From Klebsiella quasivariicola (GTDB lineage Bacteria; Pseudomonadota; Gammaproteobacteria; Enterobacterales; Enterobacteriaceae), in NCBI RefSeq assembly GCF_002269255.1, contig NZ_CP022823.1:4216001-4280000 (forward strand): a stretch of 64,000 nucleotides of DNA, given 5' to 3'. The position numbers were made by a program, and so were the translations under genes. The first letter of the stretch is position 1, and each line of letters begins with the position of its first letter. The notes beneath the pieces were generated by a model. That model saw only the letters and a program-made list of their open reading frames with translations. It had not been told where the DNA came from and did no database searches. Of the stretch, positions 7,556 to 16,458 are shown piece after piece.

Positions 7556-8827
7556 ATGAACACTACACTGCGCGCCCTTTCAGTCGCGTTAGCCGCTGCG
7601 CTAATCGCCCCTTCCGCATTTGCGGCTTCTGCCGCGATCCCGACGATCGATTTCCATGGCTATATGCGCGCCGGGGTTGGGGTCTCCGGCGATGGTAGCG
7701 AAGCGGAATGGCAAAAAAATAAGCTGGGCCGTTTGGGGAACGAGTCGGATACCTATGGCGAGCTGGAGCTGGGCTCTGAGGTCTACAAGAAAGATGACGT
7801 CAGCTTCTATCTCGACAGTATGGTCAGCATGGTCTCCGACGGCTCTAACGATAATGAAACCACGCTGAACGATGATGCACAGTTCGGCTTACGTCAGCTG
7901 AACCTGCAGATCAAAGGGCTGATCCCGGGCGATCCAAATGCGGTGATCTGGGGGGGTAAACGTTACTACCAGCGCCACGATCTGCATATCATCGATACCA
8001 AATACTGGAACATATCCGGCTCCGGGGCCGGGGTGGAAAACTACACCCTCGGCCCGGGCGCCGTCTCGCTGGCCTGGATCCGCGGCGATGCCAACGATGT
8101 TGACTATCGCGTCGATGGCGACAGCAACGTCAATATTAACTATATCGATTTACGCTACGCGGGCTGGAAGCCGTGGGCGGGCTCGTGGACCGAATTCGGT
8201 ATCGACTACGCGATGCCAAACACCACGAAAAAACAGGATAGCTACGGCGGACTGTACGATGCTGACAACGGCGTCATGCTGACCGGTGAAATCAGTCAGG
8301 ATATGCTGGGCGGCTATAACAAAACCGTGCTGCAGTACGCCAACAAAGGCCTGGCGCAGAACATGGTCTCCCAGGGCGGCGGCTGGTACGATATGTGGAA
8401 CTACGTGAACGACGCCACCGGTTACCGTGTGATTAACACTGGCTTGATCCCCATTACTGAGAAGTTCTCCATCAACCATGTCCTGACCTGGGGCTCAGCG
8501 GATGACATTACCGACTATACCGACAAAACGCGGATGCTGTCGCTGGTCGCGCGCGGACAATACCAGTTCACCGACTATGTGCGCCTGATTGGCGAAGTTG
8601 GCGGTTTCTATCAGAAAGACAGCTACAACAATGGCACCAGCTACAAACAGGCGGGTGAGAAATACACCATTGCGCTGGGCCTGGCGGACGGGCCAGACTT
8701 TATGTCACGTCCGGAATTACGCATTTTTGCTTCATACTTGAATGATTCCGAGGATGGTAAACCGTTTGAAGACCAGACGGCGAATAATACCTGGAATTTC
8801 GGCGTGCAGGTCGAGGCCTGGTGGTAA
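7556..8827 (+). CDS. ganL: LamB-like outer-membrane porin for galacto-oligosaccharides
   Basis: A 423-residue maltoporin-family protein (LamB/ScrY fold, 18-strand beta-barrel trimer). The signal peptide is residues 1-25 (cleavage after SAFAASA region), the mature part begins near IPTIDFHGYMRAGVG, and the C-terminus is the outer-membrane signature NFGVQVEAWW ending in an aromatic residue. The start at 7556 gives a clean signal peptide and has AGAGGA upstream; the earlier in-frame ATG at 7523 overlaps the operator. The context (galactanase, galactosidase, ABC importer) indicates passage of galactan fragments, as for GanL of Dickeya. Monocistronic, ended by a strong hairpin. Confidence 0.9.
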   Translation: MNTTLRALSVALAAALIAPSAFAASAAIPTIDFHGYMRAGVGVSGDGSEAEWQKNKLGRLGNESDTYGELELGSEVYKKDDVSFYLDSMVSMVSDGSNDNETTLNDDAQFGLRQLNLQIKGLIPGDPNAVIWGGKRYYQRHDLHIIDTKYWNISGSGAGVENYTLGPGAVSLAWIRGDANDVDYRVDGDSNVNINYIDLRYAGWKPWAGSWTEFGIDYAMPNTTKKQDSYGGLYDADNGVMLTGEISQDMLGGYNKTVLQYANKGLAQNMVSQGGGWYDMWNYVNDATGYRVINTGLIPITEKFSINHVLTWGSADDITDYTDKTRMLSLVARGQYQFTDYVRLIGEVGGFYQKDSYNNGTSYKQAGEKYTIALGLADGPDFMSRPELRIFASYLNDSEDGKPFEDQTANNTWNFGVQVEAWW

Positions 8828-8929
8828 TCGCGCGCGGCTATGACTAATACGTTATTTTTATCTCCTGCTGTAAGACTGTTAATTATCTTCCGGTAAAGTT
8901 TATTGCCACTGCTGTCTTTGTCTTATTTT

Positions 8930-8960
8930 CGGGATAACCTGTTTTCAGGTTATCCCGTTT
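8930..8960. terminator. Bidirectional terminator between ganL and the EIIB gene
   Basis: A perfect 12-bp stem CGGGATAACCTG / CAGGTTATCCCG with a TTTT loop and T-rich 3' flank (TTTTATTTATTT). It serves ganL; the convergent EIIB gene ends just beyond it. Confidence 0.88.
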
Positions 8961-8963
8961 TAT

Positions 8964-9278
8964 TTATTTCCGGGCGGCAAAATGTTCATCCAAAAGCTGA
9001 CGCAGCGCATCGGACTGTTTACCGAAAATGGCATGCACCTGCTGACCAAGAATAATAACGCCCAGCGCCCCCTGCTGCTGTAATGCGTCCGTATCTACGT
9101 CTGCAAGATGACGAACCGTCACGCGCAGACGCGTAATACAGGCATCCACTTGCGTAATATTCGCTTCGCCACCAAAGGCCTGAATAAGCGCCTCAATTTG
9201 CTGTTTTTCCGCCTCGCTTAATGGCTGTGCCGGACGCGCAGGAGAGAAATAGTGCAGGAAGGATTTTAAACTCACCAT
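8964..9278 (-). CDS. Stand-alone PTS EIIB domain protein (glucose-family)
   Basis: A 104-residue protein consisting of a ~25-residue N-terminal extension and one glucose-superfamily EIIB domain. The phosphorylatable cysteine is Cys47 in the signature DACITRLRVTV, and GALGVIILGQQVHAIFGKQSD is the expected C-terminal half. No EIIA or EIIC gene is in the window, so it cannot be a complete transporter here. The ribosome site CTGGAG supports the start. It follows ganA on the same strand, separated by a terminator, and may be expressed by read-through. It may sense PTS phosphorylation or serve another EIIC in trans. Alternatively, it is a remnant of an EIIBC gene, although the domain is intact. Confidence 0.82.
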   Translation of the reverse strand: MVSLKSFLHYFSPARPAQPLSEAEKQQIEALIQAFGGEANITQVDACITRLRVTVRHLADVDTDALQQQGALGVIILGQQVHAIFGKQSDALRQLLDEHFAARK

Positions 9279-9299
9279 AATAAACTCCAGGTTTAAGAT

Positions 9300-9330
9300 A
9301 AAAAAAAGCCTGCTCGTCAGAGCAGGCGTG
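9300..9330 (-). terminator. Terminator after ganA
   Basis: On the minus strand an 8-bp stem GCCTGCTC / GAGCAGGC with a TGAC loop is followed by eight T residues, between ganA and the EIIB gene. Confidence 0.9.
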
Positions 9331-9342
9331 GAAAAGAAGAAA

Positions 9343-11400
9343 TTACGCGTGACGACGGAGAATACGACAATCCCATGCTGACAGGCTCAGCGGAGCCGAC
9401 ACCGCCGCGTCGGTCAGGCAATCCCAATACCCTTGCGGCAGAGTCAGGGTATGGCTTTGGGCGCTGTAGTTCTGCAGGAAGATAAATGCGTTGTCACCGT
9501 CAGTGCGCGCAGTGGCCACCACGCCGGGTGGTAACTCCGTCGCTATCGCCCGCGGCAGGGCCAGCTCCTTGCTCAGGGCGCTAAAGAAATCGCGCTGGAA
9601 GGCTAAATCGTTGCGGGAGGCCACATGCCAGGCTTTGCCTTTCCCGAACTCGTTCACCGTCACCGCCGGCCGTCCGGCATAAAAATCATCCCGGTAGGTG
9701 GCCAGCGCCTGGGCGCTCTCGGTATGGATCAGTTCGCAGAGATGGCGCACCTGATAAGGGCCCTGCAGACCGCACTGATTCCCGGCAAGCCCCTGCACCA
9801 GATTAAACTCGCCGTCATTGAGGCAGTCGATCTCTTCCGCCCAGATCCCCAGCAGATTGCGCAGCGGGCCCGGGAAGCCGCCGAGATAGCAGAGATCGGA
9901 CTCATTGACGATGCCGGTCCAGTAGGTGGTCACCAGGTGGCCGCCGCTGGCGACAAACGCCTCTGCCCGCCCGGCAAAGCCGTCGCGCACCATATATAAC
10001 ATCGGGGCAATCACTAACTGGTACGGCGTTAAATCAACATCGGCGTCAATCACATCGACGGCGATGCCCTGCTCCCAGAACGGGCGGTAGTGCTCGTTGA
10101 CCGTCTTCTCATATTCCATCCCAAGATTGCGTGGCCCCTGGGCATCATCCAGCGCCCAGCGGTTCTGCTGGTCGAAGATAATCGCTACTTTCGCCTCGGT
10201 GCGACAGCCCCTCACCTCCGGCAGCTTACTGAGGATCTCGCCCAGCTGGCAGACTTCACGGCCAATGCGGGTATCAATGTGCCCAACGTGGTCGACCACC
10301 GCGCCGTGAAATTTCTCTACTGACCCGCGACTCTTCCGCCACTGGAAATACTGCACCGAGTCGGCACCATGCGCTACCGCCTGCAGCGAGGAGAGAATAT
10401 GCATTCCCGGCTTCTTCAGTTTGCTGGTCGGCTGCCAGTTGGTGGCGCCCGGTGTGGACTCCATCAGCACAAACGGCTTACCACCCTTCAGGCTGCGCAT
10501 CATGTCGTGATACATCGCGGTGTAGCAGGCCAGCGCGGTTTCGTCTTTATCGCGGTGCCACATCGGATAGCTGTCCCAGGAGATGAAATCCAGCGCCTCC
10601 GCCAGCTGCCAGTAGTCGTAATCGTAGAAATATTCCATAAAATTGGTGGTCACTGGCAGAGCGGCATTCGCCGCTTTCAGCGGGGCAATTTCATGGCGGC
10701 AAAAATCGGTCACCTGAGCGGTGTTAAAACGGCGCCAGTCAAGATTGAGACCGTGGATCGACACCTCGCCCTGCGGCGCAGGCGATTCAATCTGCGACCA
10801 GTCGGTATAGGTATGGCTCCAGAAGGTACTCCACCAGGCCTGGTTGAGATCCTCCAGGGTCTGGTAACGCGCCTTCAGCCAGTCGCGAAAACGGTTCTGG
10901 CAGAGATCGCAATGGCATTCACCGCCATATTCGTTGGAAATATGCCAACCCAGCACGGCCGGGTGTGAGGAGTAACGTTCTGCGAGCAGGCTATTGATTT
11001 TCAGGGTCTTCTCGCGATAGACCGGCGACGACATACAATGATTGTGACGGCCGCCGTGCAGGGCCGGCACCCGATCGCGCCCTACCCGCAGAACCTGCGG
11101 ATAGCGTTGCGACATCCACGCCGGACGCGCGCCGCTCGGCGTGGCCAGAAAAACATGTATACCGGCGGCATACAGTTTATCCAGAATAGTGTCCAGCCAG
11201 GCGAAATCAAATACCCCTTCGCGTGGCTCAAGTTTCGCCCAGCTAAATATTCCCACCGACATCACATTGCATTTTGCCTGCTGCATCATGGCAATGTCTT
11301 TATCAATAATATCGGGGTCATTCTCCCATTGCTCCGGATTATAATCCGCGCCATGCAGCAGCGTATTAACCTTCGGATGTAAAGGTGCAAATTTATTCAT
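9343..11400 (-). CDS. ganA: Beta-galactosidase, GH42
   Basis: A 685-residue GH42 enzyme that releases galactose from galactan oligosaccharides. The TIM barrel (about residues 10-390) carries the acid/base Glu157 (WHISNEYGG) and nucleophile Glu314 (VLMESTPG). Cys122, Cys162, Cys164 and Cys167 (the last three in ECHCDLC) match the zinc site of several GH42 enzymes. A trimerisation domain (about 395-600) and a small C-terminal beta domain follow. There is no signal peptide, so it is cytosolic and acts on imported oligosaccharides. It follows ganB by 30 bases in the ganEFGBA operon order. Confidence 0.95.
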   Translation of the reverse strand: MNKFAPLHPKVNTLLHGADYNPEQWENDPDIIDKDIAMMQQAKCNVMSVGIFSWAKLEPREGVFDFAWLDTILDKLYAAGIHVFLATPSGARPAWMSQRYPQVLRVGRDRVPALHGGRHNHCMSSPVYREKTLKINSLLAERYSSHPAVLGWHISNEYGGECHCDLCQNRFRDWLKARYQTLEDLNQAWWSTFWSHTYTDWSQIESPAPQGEVSIHGLNLDWRRFNTAQVTDFCRHEIAPLKAANAALPVTTNFMEYFYDYDYWQLAEALDFISWDSYPMWHRDKDETALACYTAMYHDMMRSLKGGKPFVLMESTPGATNWQPTSKLKKPGMHILSSLQAVAHGADSVQYFQWRKSRGSVEKFHGAVVDHVGHIDTRIGREVCQLGEILSKLPEVRGCRTEAKVAIIFDQQNRWALDDAQGPRNLGMEYEKTVNEHYRPFWEQGIAVDVIDADVDLTPYQLVIAPMLYMVRDGFAGRAEAFVASGGHLVTTYWTGIVNESDLCYLGGFPGPLRNLLGIWAEEIDCLNDGEFNLVQGLAGNQCGLQGPYQVRHLCELIHTESAQALATYRDDFYAGRPAVTVNEFGKGKAWHVASRNDLAFQRDFFSALSKELALPRAIATELPPGVVATARTDGDNAFIFLQNYSAQSHTLTLPQGYWDCLTDAAVSAPLSLSAWDCRILRRHA

Positions 11401-11430
11401 AATAAACTTCCTGAAAAGAACGACAAAAAA

Positions 11431-12633
11431 TTAATTAAATACTTTTACCGACGGCAATACTTTTCCCTGACAATCAAATAGCGCCTGATTTTCACGTGCA
11501 TTGCCCTCTTTCCACTCGTCATGGATATATTTCATTCCCGCCGGCGTGGCCCAGGTATTTCCCGGCACGGCAATCCATGTAGGCTCCCAATAGAAAATAC
11601 CTTTACCGCGCTGGTCAGGCACATCAACCACCGCCTGCATTAAATCGTGAATATAGTTATATTGTCCCTGTACGGTGGCGGGATATCCCCCATCCTTTTC
11701 TTCTTTCGCCTGGAAACTATTTTCCGCGTTGTCGCAGTTGGCCAGGGTATAGGCGTAGGCCGCCTCGACGACGATAACGTCTTTGTTATAGCGTTTGCTA
11801 ATGTCATCCATATTGGCCTTCAGAGCGCTGATCGGGCCATTCCAGTAGGTGTACATCGACAGCCCAATCACGTCATACGGCACATGGCGTTTATCAATCT
11901 CATCAAACCACCAGCGGAAGGTATCATTTTTGGTCCCTTCGGCCAGATGCAGCATGATTTTCACCTGCTCGCCGTGGCGCAGGTTCTCCTTCAGGCCATC
12001 GATAGCCGCGTTCAGCAGGCCGGCCAGCCGGTCGAATTCTCCGCCACCCTGCCCCCAGCTTTTCCCTTCCGGCCACAGGATGCCGCCGTTGATTTCATTG
12101 CCAATCTGCACCATATCCGGCAGCACGCCCGCCTGCTTAAAGCGGGCGATAGTATCGCGGGTATAGTCATGAATCGCCGTTTTCAGCTGCGGGTAATCCA
12201 TCTTTTCCCAGGCTTTCGGCTTGAACTGCTTGCCGGGATCGGTCCAGAAATCGCTGTAATGAAAATCAAGCAGCAGCTTCATCCCCTGGGCTTTCGCCCG
12301 CTTCGCCAGCGCCAGGGTGGTGGCCAGATCATTGTTCCCGCCGCCATAGTCCTCGCCGCTCGCCGATTGCGGATCAACCCACAGACGGAGGCGGACATAG
12401 TTGACGCCGTTCTCTTTCAGAATGGCGATCGGATCCTTGCGCTGATTATTCTGGTCGTAAAAGGTCGCCCCGTGTTTTTCCGCATCCAGCAGCGTGGAGA
12501 TATCCGCGCCTTTGATAAAGTCCGCTGGCATGGCGTGAAACGCGCGGGTTTCAAGCGCGTCCGCGGCCAGTGAAGGAAGGGAAAAACTGCATGCCAGACA
12601 AACCGCAAGCCATGCGGGTGTGAATCTTTTCAT
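11431..12633 (-). CDS. ganB: Arabinogalactan endo-1,4-beta-galactosidase, GH53
   Basis: A 400-residue GH53 endo-galactanase with a signal peptide (residues 1-23, cut after SLAA), so it works in the periplasm or outside the cell. It cleaves beta-1,4-galactan into short oligomers. Family features are FIKGADISTLLDAEKHGA at the start of the barrel, the acid/base Glu in MVQIGNEINGGILWP, and the nucleophile Glu in VIVVEAAYAYT. EPTWIAVPG near the end is also typical. It sits 4 bases after the permease gene ganG and before ganA, so it is co-expressed with the importer. Confidence 0.95.
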   Translation of the reverse strand: MKRFTPAWLAVCLACSFSLPSLAADALETRAFHAMPADFIKGADISTLLDAEKHGATFYDQNNQRKDPIAILKENGVNYVRLRLWVDPQSASGEDYGGGNNDLATTLALAKRAKAQGMKLLLDFHYSDFWTDPGKQFKPKAWEKMDYPQLKTAIHDYTRDTIARFKQAGVLPDMVQIGNEINGGILWPEGKSWGQGGGEFDRLAGLLNAAIDGLKENLRHGEQVKIMLHLAEGTKNDTFRWWFDEIDKRHVPYDVIGLSMYTYWNGPISALKANMDDISKRYNKDVIVVEAAYAYTLANCDNAENSFQAKEEKDGGYPATVQGQYNYIHDLMQAVVDVPDQRGKGIFYWEPTWIAVPGNTWATPAGMKYIHDEWKEGNARENQALFDCQGKVLPSVKVFN

Positions 12634-12637
12634 GTGC

Positions 12638-13489
12638 TTATCCTTTAGTACTGCCCGAGGTCAGGCCGGAGACGAAGTATTTTTGTAGCGCCAGATAGAG
12701 GATCGCCACCGGTACGGCAATCAGCACTGCCCCCGCCGCGTAGGTGGTGTAGCTGGCACCCATTTTTTGCGCCACCAGGTTATACAGACCGATAGGCAGC
12801 GTGTATTTATCCGGGGTACGCAGGATGGTGCTGGAGAGGATAAAATCCCCCAGCGGACCAGTGAACGAGAACAGCGCCACCACCGCGAGGATCGGCCTCG
12901 ACAACGGCATGATGATCTCGATAAAGATGCGAAAGCTGCTGGCGCCGTCCATGCGAGCGGACTCATCCAGGTCTTTGGGGATCGCATCGAGATACCCCTT
13001 CATCAGCCAGGTATTCATCGGGATCATCCCGCCGACGTAGATCAGCACCAGCGCCAGATGGCTGTTAATCAGGCCAAGCAGCTGCGACAGGACGAAGATC
13101 GCAATCAGTGCAGAAAACTGCGGGATCATCTGCAGCAGCAGGAACAGCATCAGCCCGTTCTGCCGCCCTTTAAAGCGGAAGCGGGAGAAGGCGTAAGCGG
13201 TAAAGCTGACGCTAATCAGGGTCAGCACCATGGTCAGGAAGCTGATTTTCATCGAGTTCCAGTACCAGGTGAGGTAATTCACATTGCCATTAAACAGATC
13301 GGCATAATGCTGGAACGACACATTTTCCGGAATGATTGAGGTACTGAGCAGGCTATTGCCGGCGTTCAGCGACGCCCCGACCGTCCAGACCAGCGGATAG
13401 ATAATCACCACCGAGACCAGGATGACCACCAGCCAGGTGAGAGAGAGTCGGATCCACTTTTCGCGTTTAATACTGGGTGATTGAGCCAT
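12638..13489 (-). CDS. ganG: ABC importer permease, MalG-like (galacto-oligosaccharide)
   Basis: A 283-residue inner-membrane permease of the MalG type with six predicted helices and the EAA loop that contacts the ATPase (DLDESARMDGASSFRIFIEIIMPLSRP). The start at 13489 gives MAQSPSIKREKW and is preceded by GGGAAGCAAC; upstream in-frame ATGs would overlap the end of ganF. The C-terminus QKYFVSGLTSGSTKG is like MalG. It is 10 bases downstream of ganF and partners it with GanE and GanC. B. subtilis GanQ is the equivalent. Confidence 0.93.
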   Translation of the reverse strand: MAQSPSIKREKWIRLSLTWLVVILVSVVIIYPLVWTVGASLNAGNSLLSTSIIPENVSFQHYADLFNGNVNYLTWYWNSMKISFLTMVLTLISVSFTAYAFSRFRFKGRQNGLMLFLLLQMIPQFSALIAIFVLSQLLGLINSHLALVLIYVGGMIPMNTWLMKGYLDAIPKDLDESARMDGASSFRIFIEIIMPLSRPILAVVALFSFTGPLGDFILSSTILRTPDKYTLPIGLYNLVAQKMGASYTTYAAGAVLIAVPVAILYLALQKYFVSGLTSGSTKG

Positions 13490-13499
13490 GTTGCTTCCC

Positions 13500-14807
13500 T
13501 TACGCCATGTCGTCATTTTTGAAGGATTTGGTGGCGCGGAACTGCCACAGCGCCAGGCCGACGACAAAGATCGACAGCAGGATCGTGATGGTCGCCGCGA
13601 TGGCGTACTGCGACGAGGACATCGTCAGCTTATAGATCCACGACACCAGAATATCCGTCCCGCCGGCGTTAGAGCCCGCCACCGCAGGACCGCCGTTGTT
13701 GAACAGGTAAATGATGTTGAAGTTATTAAAGTTGAAGGTGTACTGGGTGATGATGATCGGCGCGATCGCGTACAGCACCAGCGGCAGAGTAATGGTACGC
13801 AAGCGGGTAAAGGCGCTGGCGCCGTCCATCGTTGCGGCTTCATACAGATCGTCCGGGATCGCCTGTAACACGCCGGTGGTCATGGCAAACACAAACGGGA
13901 AACCAAGCCAGGTCTGCATCATGATCAGCGCCGTTTTAGTCCAGAACGGATCGGTGAGCCATGCCTTAGGACTGATGCCGAAGAAGGACAGGATCGCGTT
14001 GTTGATGACCCCGAAGGAGTCGTTGAACATCCCGGCAAAGACGAGGATGGTGACAAACCCCGGCACCGCCCACGGCAAAATAAAGATGGTGCGGATCAAC
14101 GGCTTAAAGCGCAGATCTTTTTGGTTGACCAGAATGGCCAACAGCACGCCCACCGTACACTGCAGGGTGGTCGCCAGCAGTGTCCACACCACCGTCCACT
14201 GCAGCACATCCAGGAAAGTGGAGCGCCAGATGGAGAGGGTAAAAATATTGACGAAGTTTTTCAGCCCCACCCAGTCAACCAGCTTCGCTGGCGGCGTGTG
14301 GTAGAGGTTGTAGTTGGTGAAAGCGATGGCGAAACCAAACAGAATCGGAAAGATCACCACAAAGACCAGCAAAATAAAGCCCGGGGTGATCATCAGGTAT
14401 GGAAAGCCGTCGCTCAGCAGCATCTGGTACTGCTTACGCACGCTGTTGAGGGCGATCCCCTCATCACGTTTTTTACCGTTGAGCCACGCATCACGCAGCG
14501 AGAGAAAATAGATCAGCACGCCAAAGGCGACGATCAGTACGCTGATAATCCCCTCGGCTAACAGGAAGATAGAGTTATCCCGCGGTACCTCCTCGCCCAG
14601 GGTATATAGCCCCCACAGCCCCTCGCGCAGGAAATCATAAAAAATACCCAGAAAGCTGCTCAGCAGCACCAGGAAGACCAGCCCTTTCAGCCACTGGCGA
14701 TGATAAAACTGACCGAAACCCGGCACGATTGCCAGCAGCAGGCCGCACCACGCATGCCGCCCGGGCCCGCGCGCGTCGCTAAAATTTTCGCTGGAATGGA
14801 TGCTCAC
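13500..14807 (-). CDS. ganF: ABC importer permease, MalF-like (galacto-oligosaccharide)
   Basis: A 435-residue permease with an N-terminal extension of several helices (about residues 20-130: LLLAIVPGFGQFYHRQW, FLVLLSSFLGIFYDF) before the MalF-type permease domain. The EAA loop is DDLYEAATMDGASAFTRLRTITLPL. The length is near that of GanP-type proteins rather than MalF (514). It forms the transmembrane pore with GanG. It is 62 bases after ganE, with a stem-loop between them that may reduce expression relative to the binding protein. Confidence 0.92.
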   Translation of the reverse strand: MSIHSSENFSDARGPGRHAWCGLLLAIVPGFGQFYHRQWLKGLVFLVLLSSFLGIFYDFLREGLWGLYTLGEEVPRDNSIFLLAEGIISVLIVAFGVLIYFLSLRDAWLNGKKRDEGIALNSVRKQYQMLLSDGFPYLMITPGFILLVFVVIFPILFGFAIAFTNYNLYHTPPAKLVDWVGLKNFVNIFTLSIWRSTFLDVLQWTVVWTLLATTLQCTVGVLLAILVNQKDLRFKPLIRTIFILPWAVPGFVTILVFAGMFNDSFGVINNAILSFFGISPKAWLTDPFWTKTALIMMQTWLGFPFVFAMTTGVLQAIPDDLYEAATMDGASAFTRLRTITLPLVLYAIAPIIITQYTFNFNNFNIIYLFNNGGPAVAGSNAGGTDILVSWIYKLTMSSSQYAIAATITILLSIFVVGLALWQFRATKSFKNDDMA

Positions 14808-14825
14808 ACTCGACTCCTTCTACAA

Positions 14826-14847
14826 ACGGGAGGTCCCCCTCCCGCTC
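14826..14847 (-). promoter_or_regulatory. Stem-loop between ganE and ganF
   Basis: On the minus strand GCGGGAGG and CCTCCCG form a 7-8 bp GC stem with a very small loop right after the ganE stop. No T run follows. Similar hairpins after binding-protein genes stabilise the upstream message or partly terminate. Confidence 0.45.
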
Positions 14848-14869
14848 TGTGACTTCACGTGACGGTGAA

Positions 14870-16102
14870 TTACTGATTGCTGGCCTGCATTGCTTCGATC
14901 TGCATCTTGATCTGTTTCACCGCGTTATCGAGCGCGGCCTGCGGCGCCTGCTTGCCGGTAAGGCTCAGTTCAAGCGCGGCGTTGGCCGGCCCCCACACTT
15001 CGCCCATCTCCGGAATGCCCGGCATGGCCATTGCCCGCGCCGACTGTACGGCGACAGCGCTCGCCTTTTCGTCGTTTTTAATCACCGGATCGTCAATCAT
15101 CGCCTTCAGCGGCGGAATTTCACCGGTTGCGATGTAGCGGGCTTTCACATACTGCGGCTGGTTGATGAACTCGATAAACTGTTGCGCCAGCGCTTTGTCT
15201 TTACTCCAGGTCGATACCACATAGCCCTTCACGCCGAGGAAGGAGCTCATTGGCTTGCCGTCCGGCAGAGTTGGTAGCGGCACCACGCCATAGTTGATGC
15301 CTGCGGCTTCATACGGCTGGAAGGCCCAGGGACCGTTGATTACCGCCGCCGCTTTTTTCTCGGTAAACAGCGAATCGATGGCATTCAGCCCGTTATCGCC
15401 GAGGATCCCCGCCGGGAAGGCCTGCTCGGCATAGAATTTTTTCAGGAAGGTAACGGCTTCCACTGCGCCGGGGGTATTGAGGCCCACCTGCTGCGGATTA
15501 AAGCCGCCGCTGTCGTTTTTAGCGAAGATATAGCCGCCCATCGGGCCAATGGCTCCCCAGCTGTAGTAGATCTGATCAAACTTGGCCAGCAGACCGTATT
15601 TGTTCTGTTCGCGCTGGGTCTTCGAGTAGTCGAGCCAGGCCTGCAGGCTGTCCAGCGGCTTGTCGATCAGGTCCTTGTTGTAAATAAGCACCAGGGTTTC
15701 CACCGCCTTCGGGATCCCGTACAGCGCGTTGTCCATGCGGAAGGCATTGATGGAGGCTGGCGTAAAGGCATCCTGTTTCGCCTGATCGACATTGAGCGGT
15801 GAGAGAAGTCCCTGAACCACGGCACCGCCGAGCTGGTCATTCGGGATCACCAGCACGTCCGGCCCGATACCCGCCGGCCCGTCAAGGCGCAGCTTTTCCA
15901 GCTGCTGGGCATAAGGCATCTCCTGCAGATTGACCTTCACGTTGTACTGCTTCTCAAAATCACTGACCGCGGTTTTAATACCCGCGGATTTCTTAATGTC
16001 TTCCCAGACGTTGAGCTGGCCGGCGGCATGCGCCTGCAGGCTGGTGAGTTGCCCCGCCGCCAGGGTGGTAAGGATTAGTGCAGCAAGCGTGTTCTTTTTC
16101 AT
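14870..16102 (-). CDS. ganE: Periplasmic galacto-oligosaccharide-binding protein, MalE-like
   Basis: A 410-residue extracellular solute-binding protein family 1. The signal peptide is residues 1-26 (MKKNTLAALILTTLAAG ... LQAHA), and the mature part begins AGQLNVWEDIKKS. Typical cluster B motifs are GPDVLVIPNDQLGG, ALYGIPKAVETLVLIYNKDL and AAAVINGPWAF. It delivers galactan oligomers to GanFG. The start at 16102 is supported by GAGGTTGATA; the ORF could extend 9 codons without a signal-like end. First gene of the minus-strand operon ganEFGBA. Confidence 0.93.
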   Translation of the reverse strand: MKKNTLAALILTTLAAGQLTSLQAHAAGQLNVWEDIKKSAGIKTAVSDFEKQYNVKVNLQEMPYAQQLEKLRLDGPAGIGPDVLVIPNDQLGGAVVQGLLSPLNVDQAKQDAFTPASINAFRMDNALYGIPKAVETLVLIYNKDLIDKPLDSLQAWLDYSKTQREQNKYGLLAKFDQIYYSWGAIGPMGGYIFAKNDSGGFNPQQVGLNTPGAVEAVTFLKKFYAEQAFPAGILGDNGLNAIDSLFTEKKAAAVINGPWAFQPYEAAGINYGVVPLPTLPDGKPMSSFLGVKGYVVSTWSKDKALAQQFIEFINQPQYVKARYIATGEIPPLKAMIDDPVIKNDEKASAVAVQSARAMAMPGIPEMGEVWGPANAALELSLTGKQAPQAALDNAVKQIKMQIEAMQASNQ

Positions 16103-16458
16103 TATCAACCTCATGTGAAGGTATAACAATTTAATGGTTTTTATGTGACTTACGTCTGTCAGTTAGAAAAATAAATCATTTCAAACTGCCGTGTTACATG
16201 GAAAACATGTTCTGATTCGCTTTTGTTATACGCTACGCTTTTATCGTTGATAAAACTACCATAAGCTGCCAGTTGTGTGATCATCCTTGCAGAAATGAAA
16301 CGTCCCTGTATGGCGCAAAATCCGCGGAAGTTATAGTCGGGCCATGACTTTACTGCTGTTGAACATCGTCACACCGATTTGTTACACGTAATACAAATCA
16401 CACTCAACATAGTGACAAACCAACGGCAAATAACAGCTACTCACTCCGGGGAATGTGG
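16103..16458. promoter_or_regulatory. Divergent promoter region ganE / ganC
   Basis: A 356-base AT-rich region between the two transport operons. It contains TGTTACACGTAATAC at 16380-16394, whose ACGTAATAC core matches both candidate GanR operators near ganL. TGTGA half-sites occur near 16143 and 16276 but none has a good second half. No ORF of note. Confidence 0.6.
16380..16394. promoter_or_regulatory. Candidate GanR operator near ganC
   Basis: TGTTACACGTAATAC shares TGT plus the 9-base core ACGTAATAC with the 7522-7535 element, 64 bases upstream of the ganC start codon. Confidence 0.45.

Noticed and set aside
16103..16458. CRP sites upstream of ganE and ganC
   Set aside because: Only TGTGA half-sites were found; the second halves match poorly.
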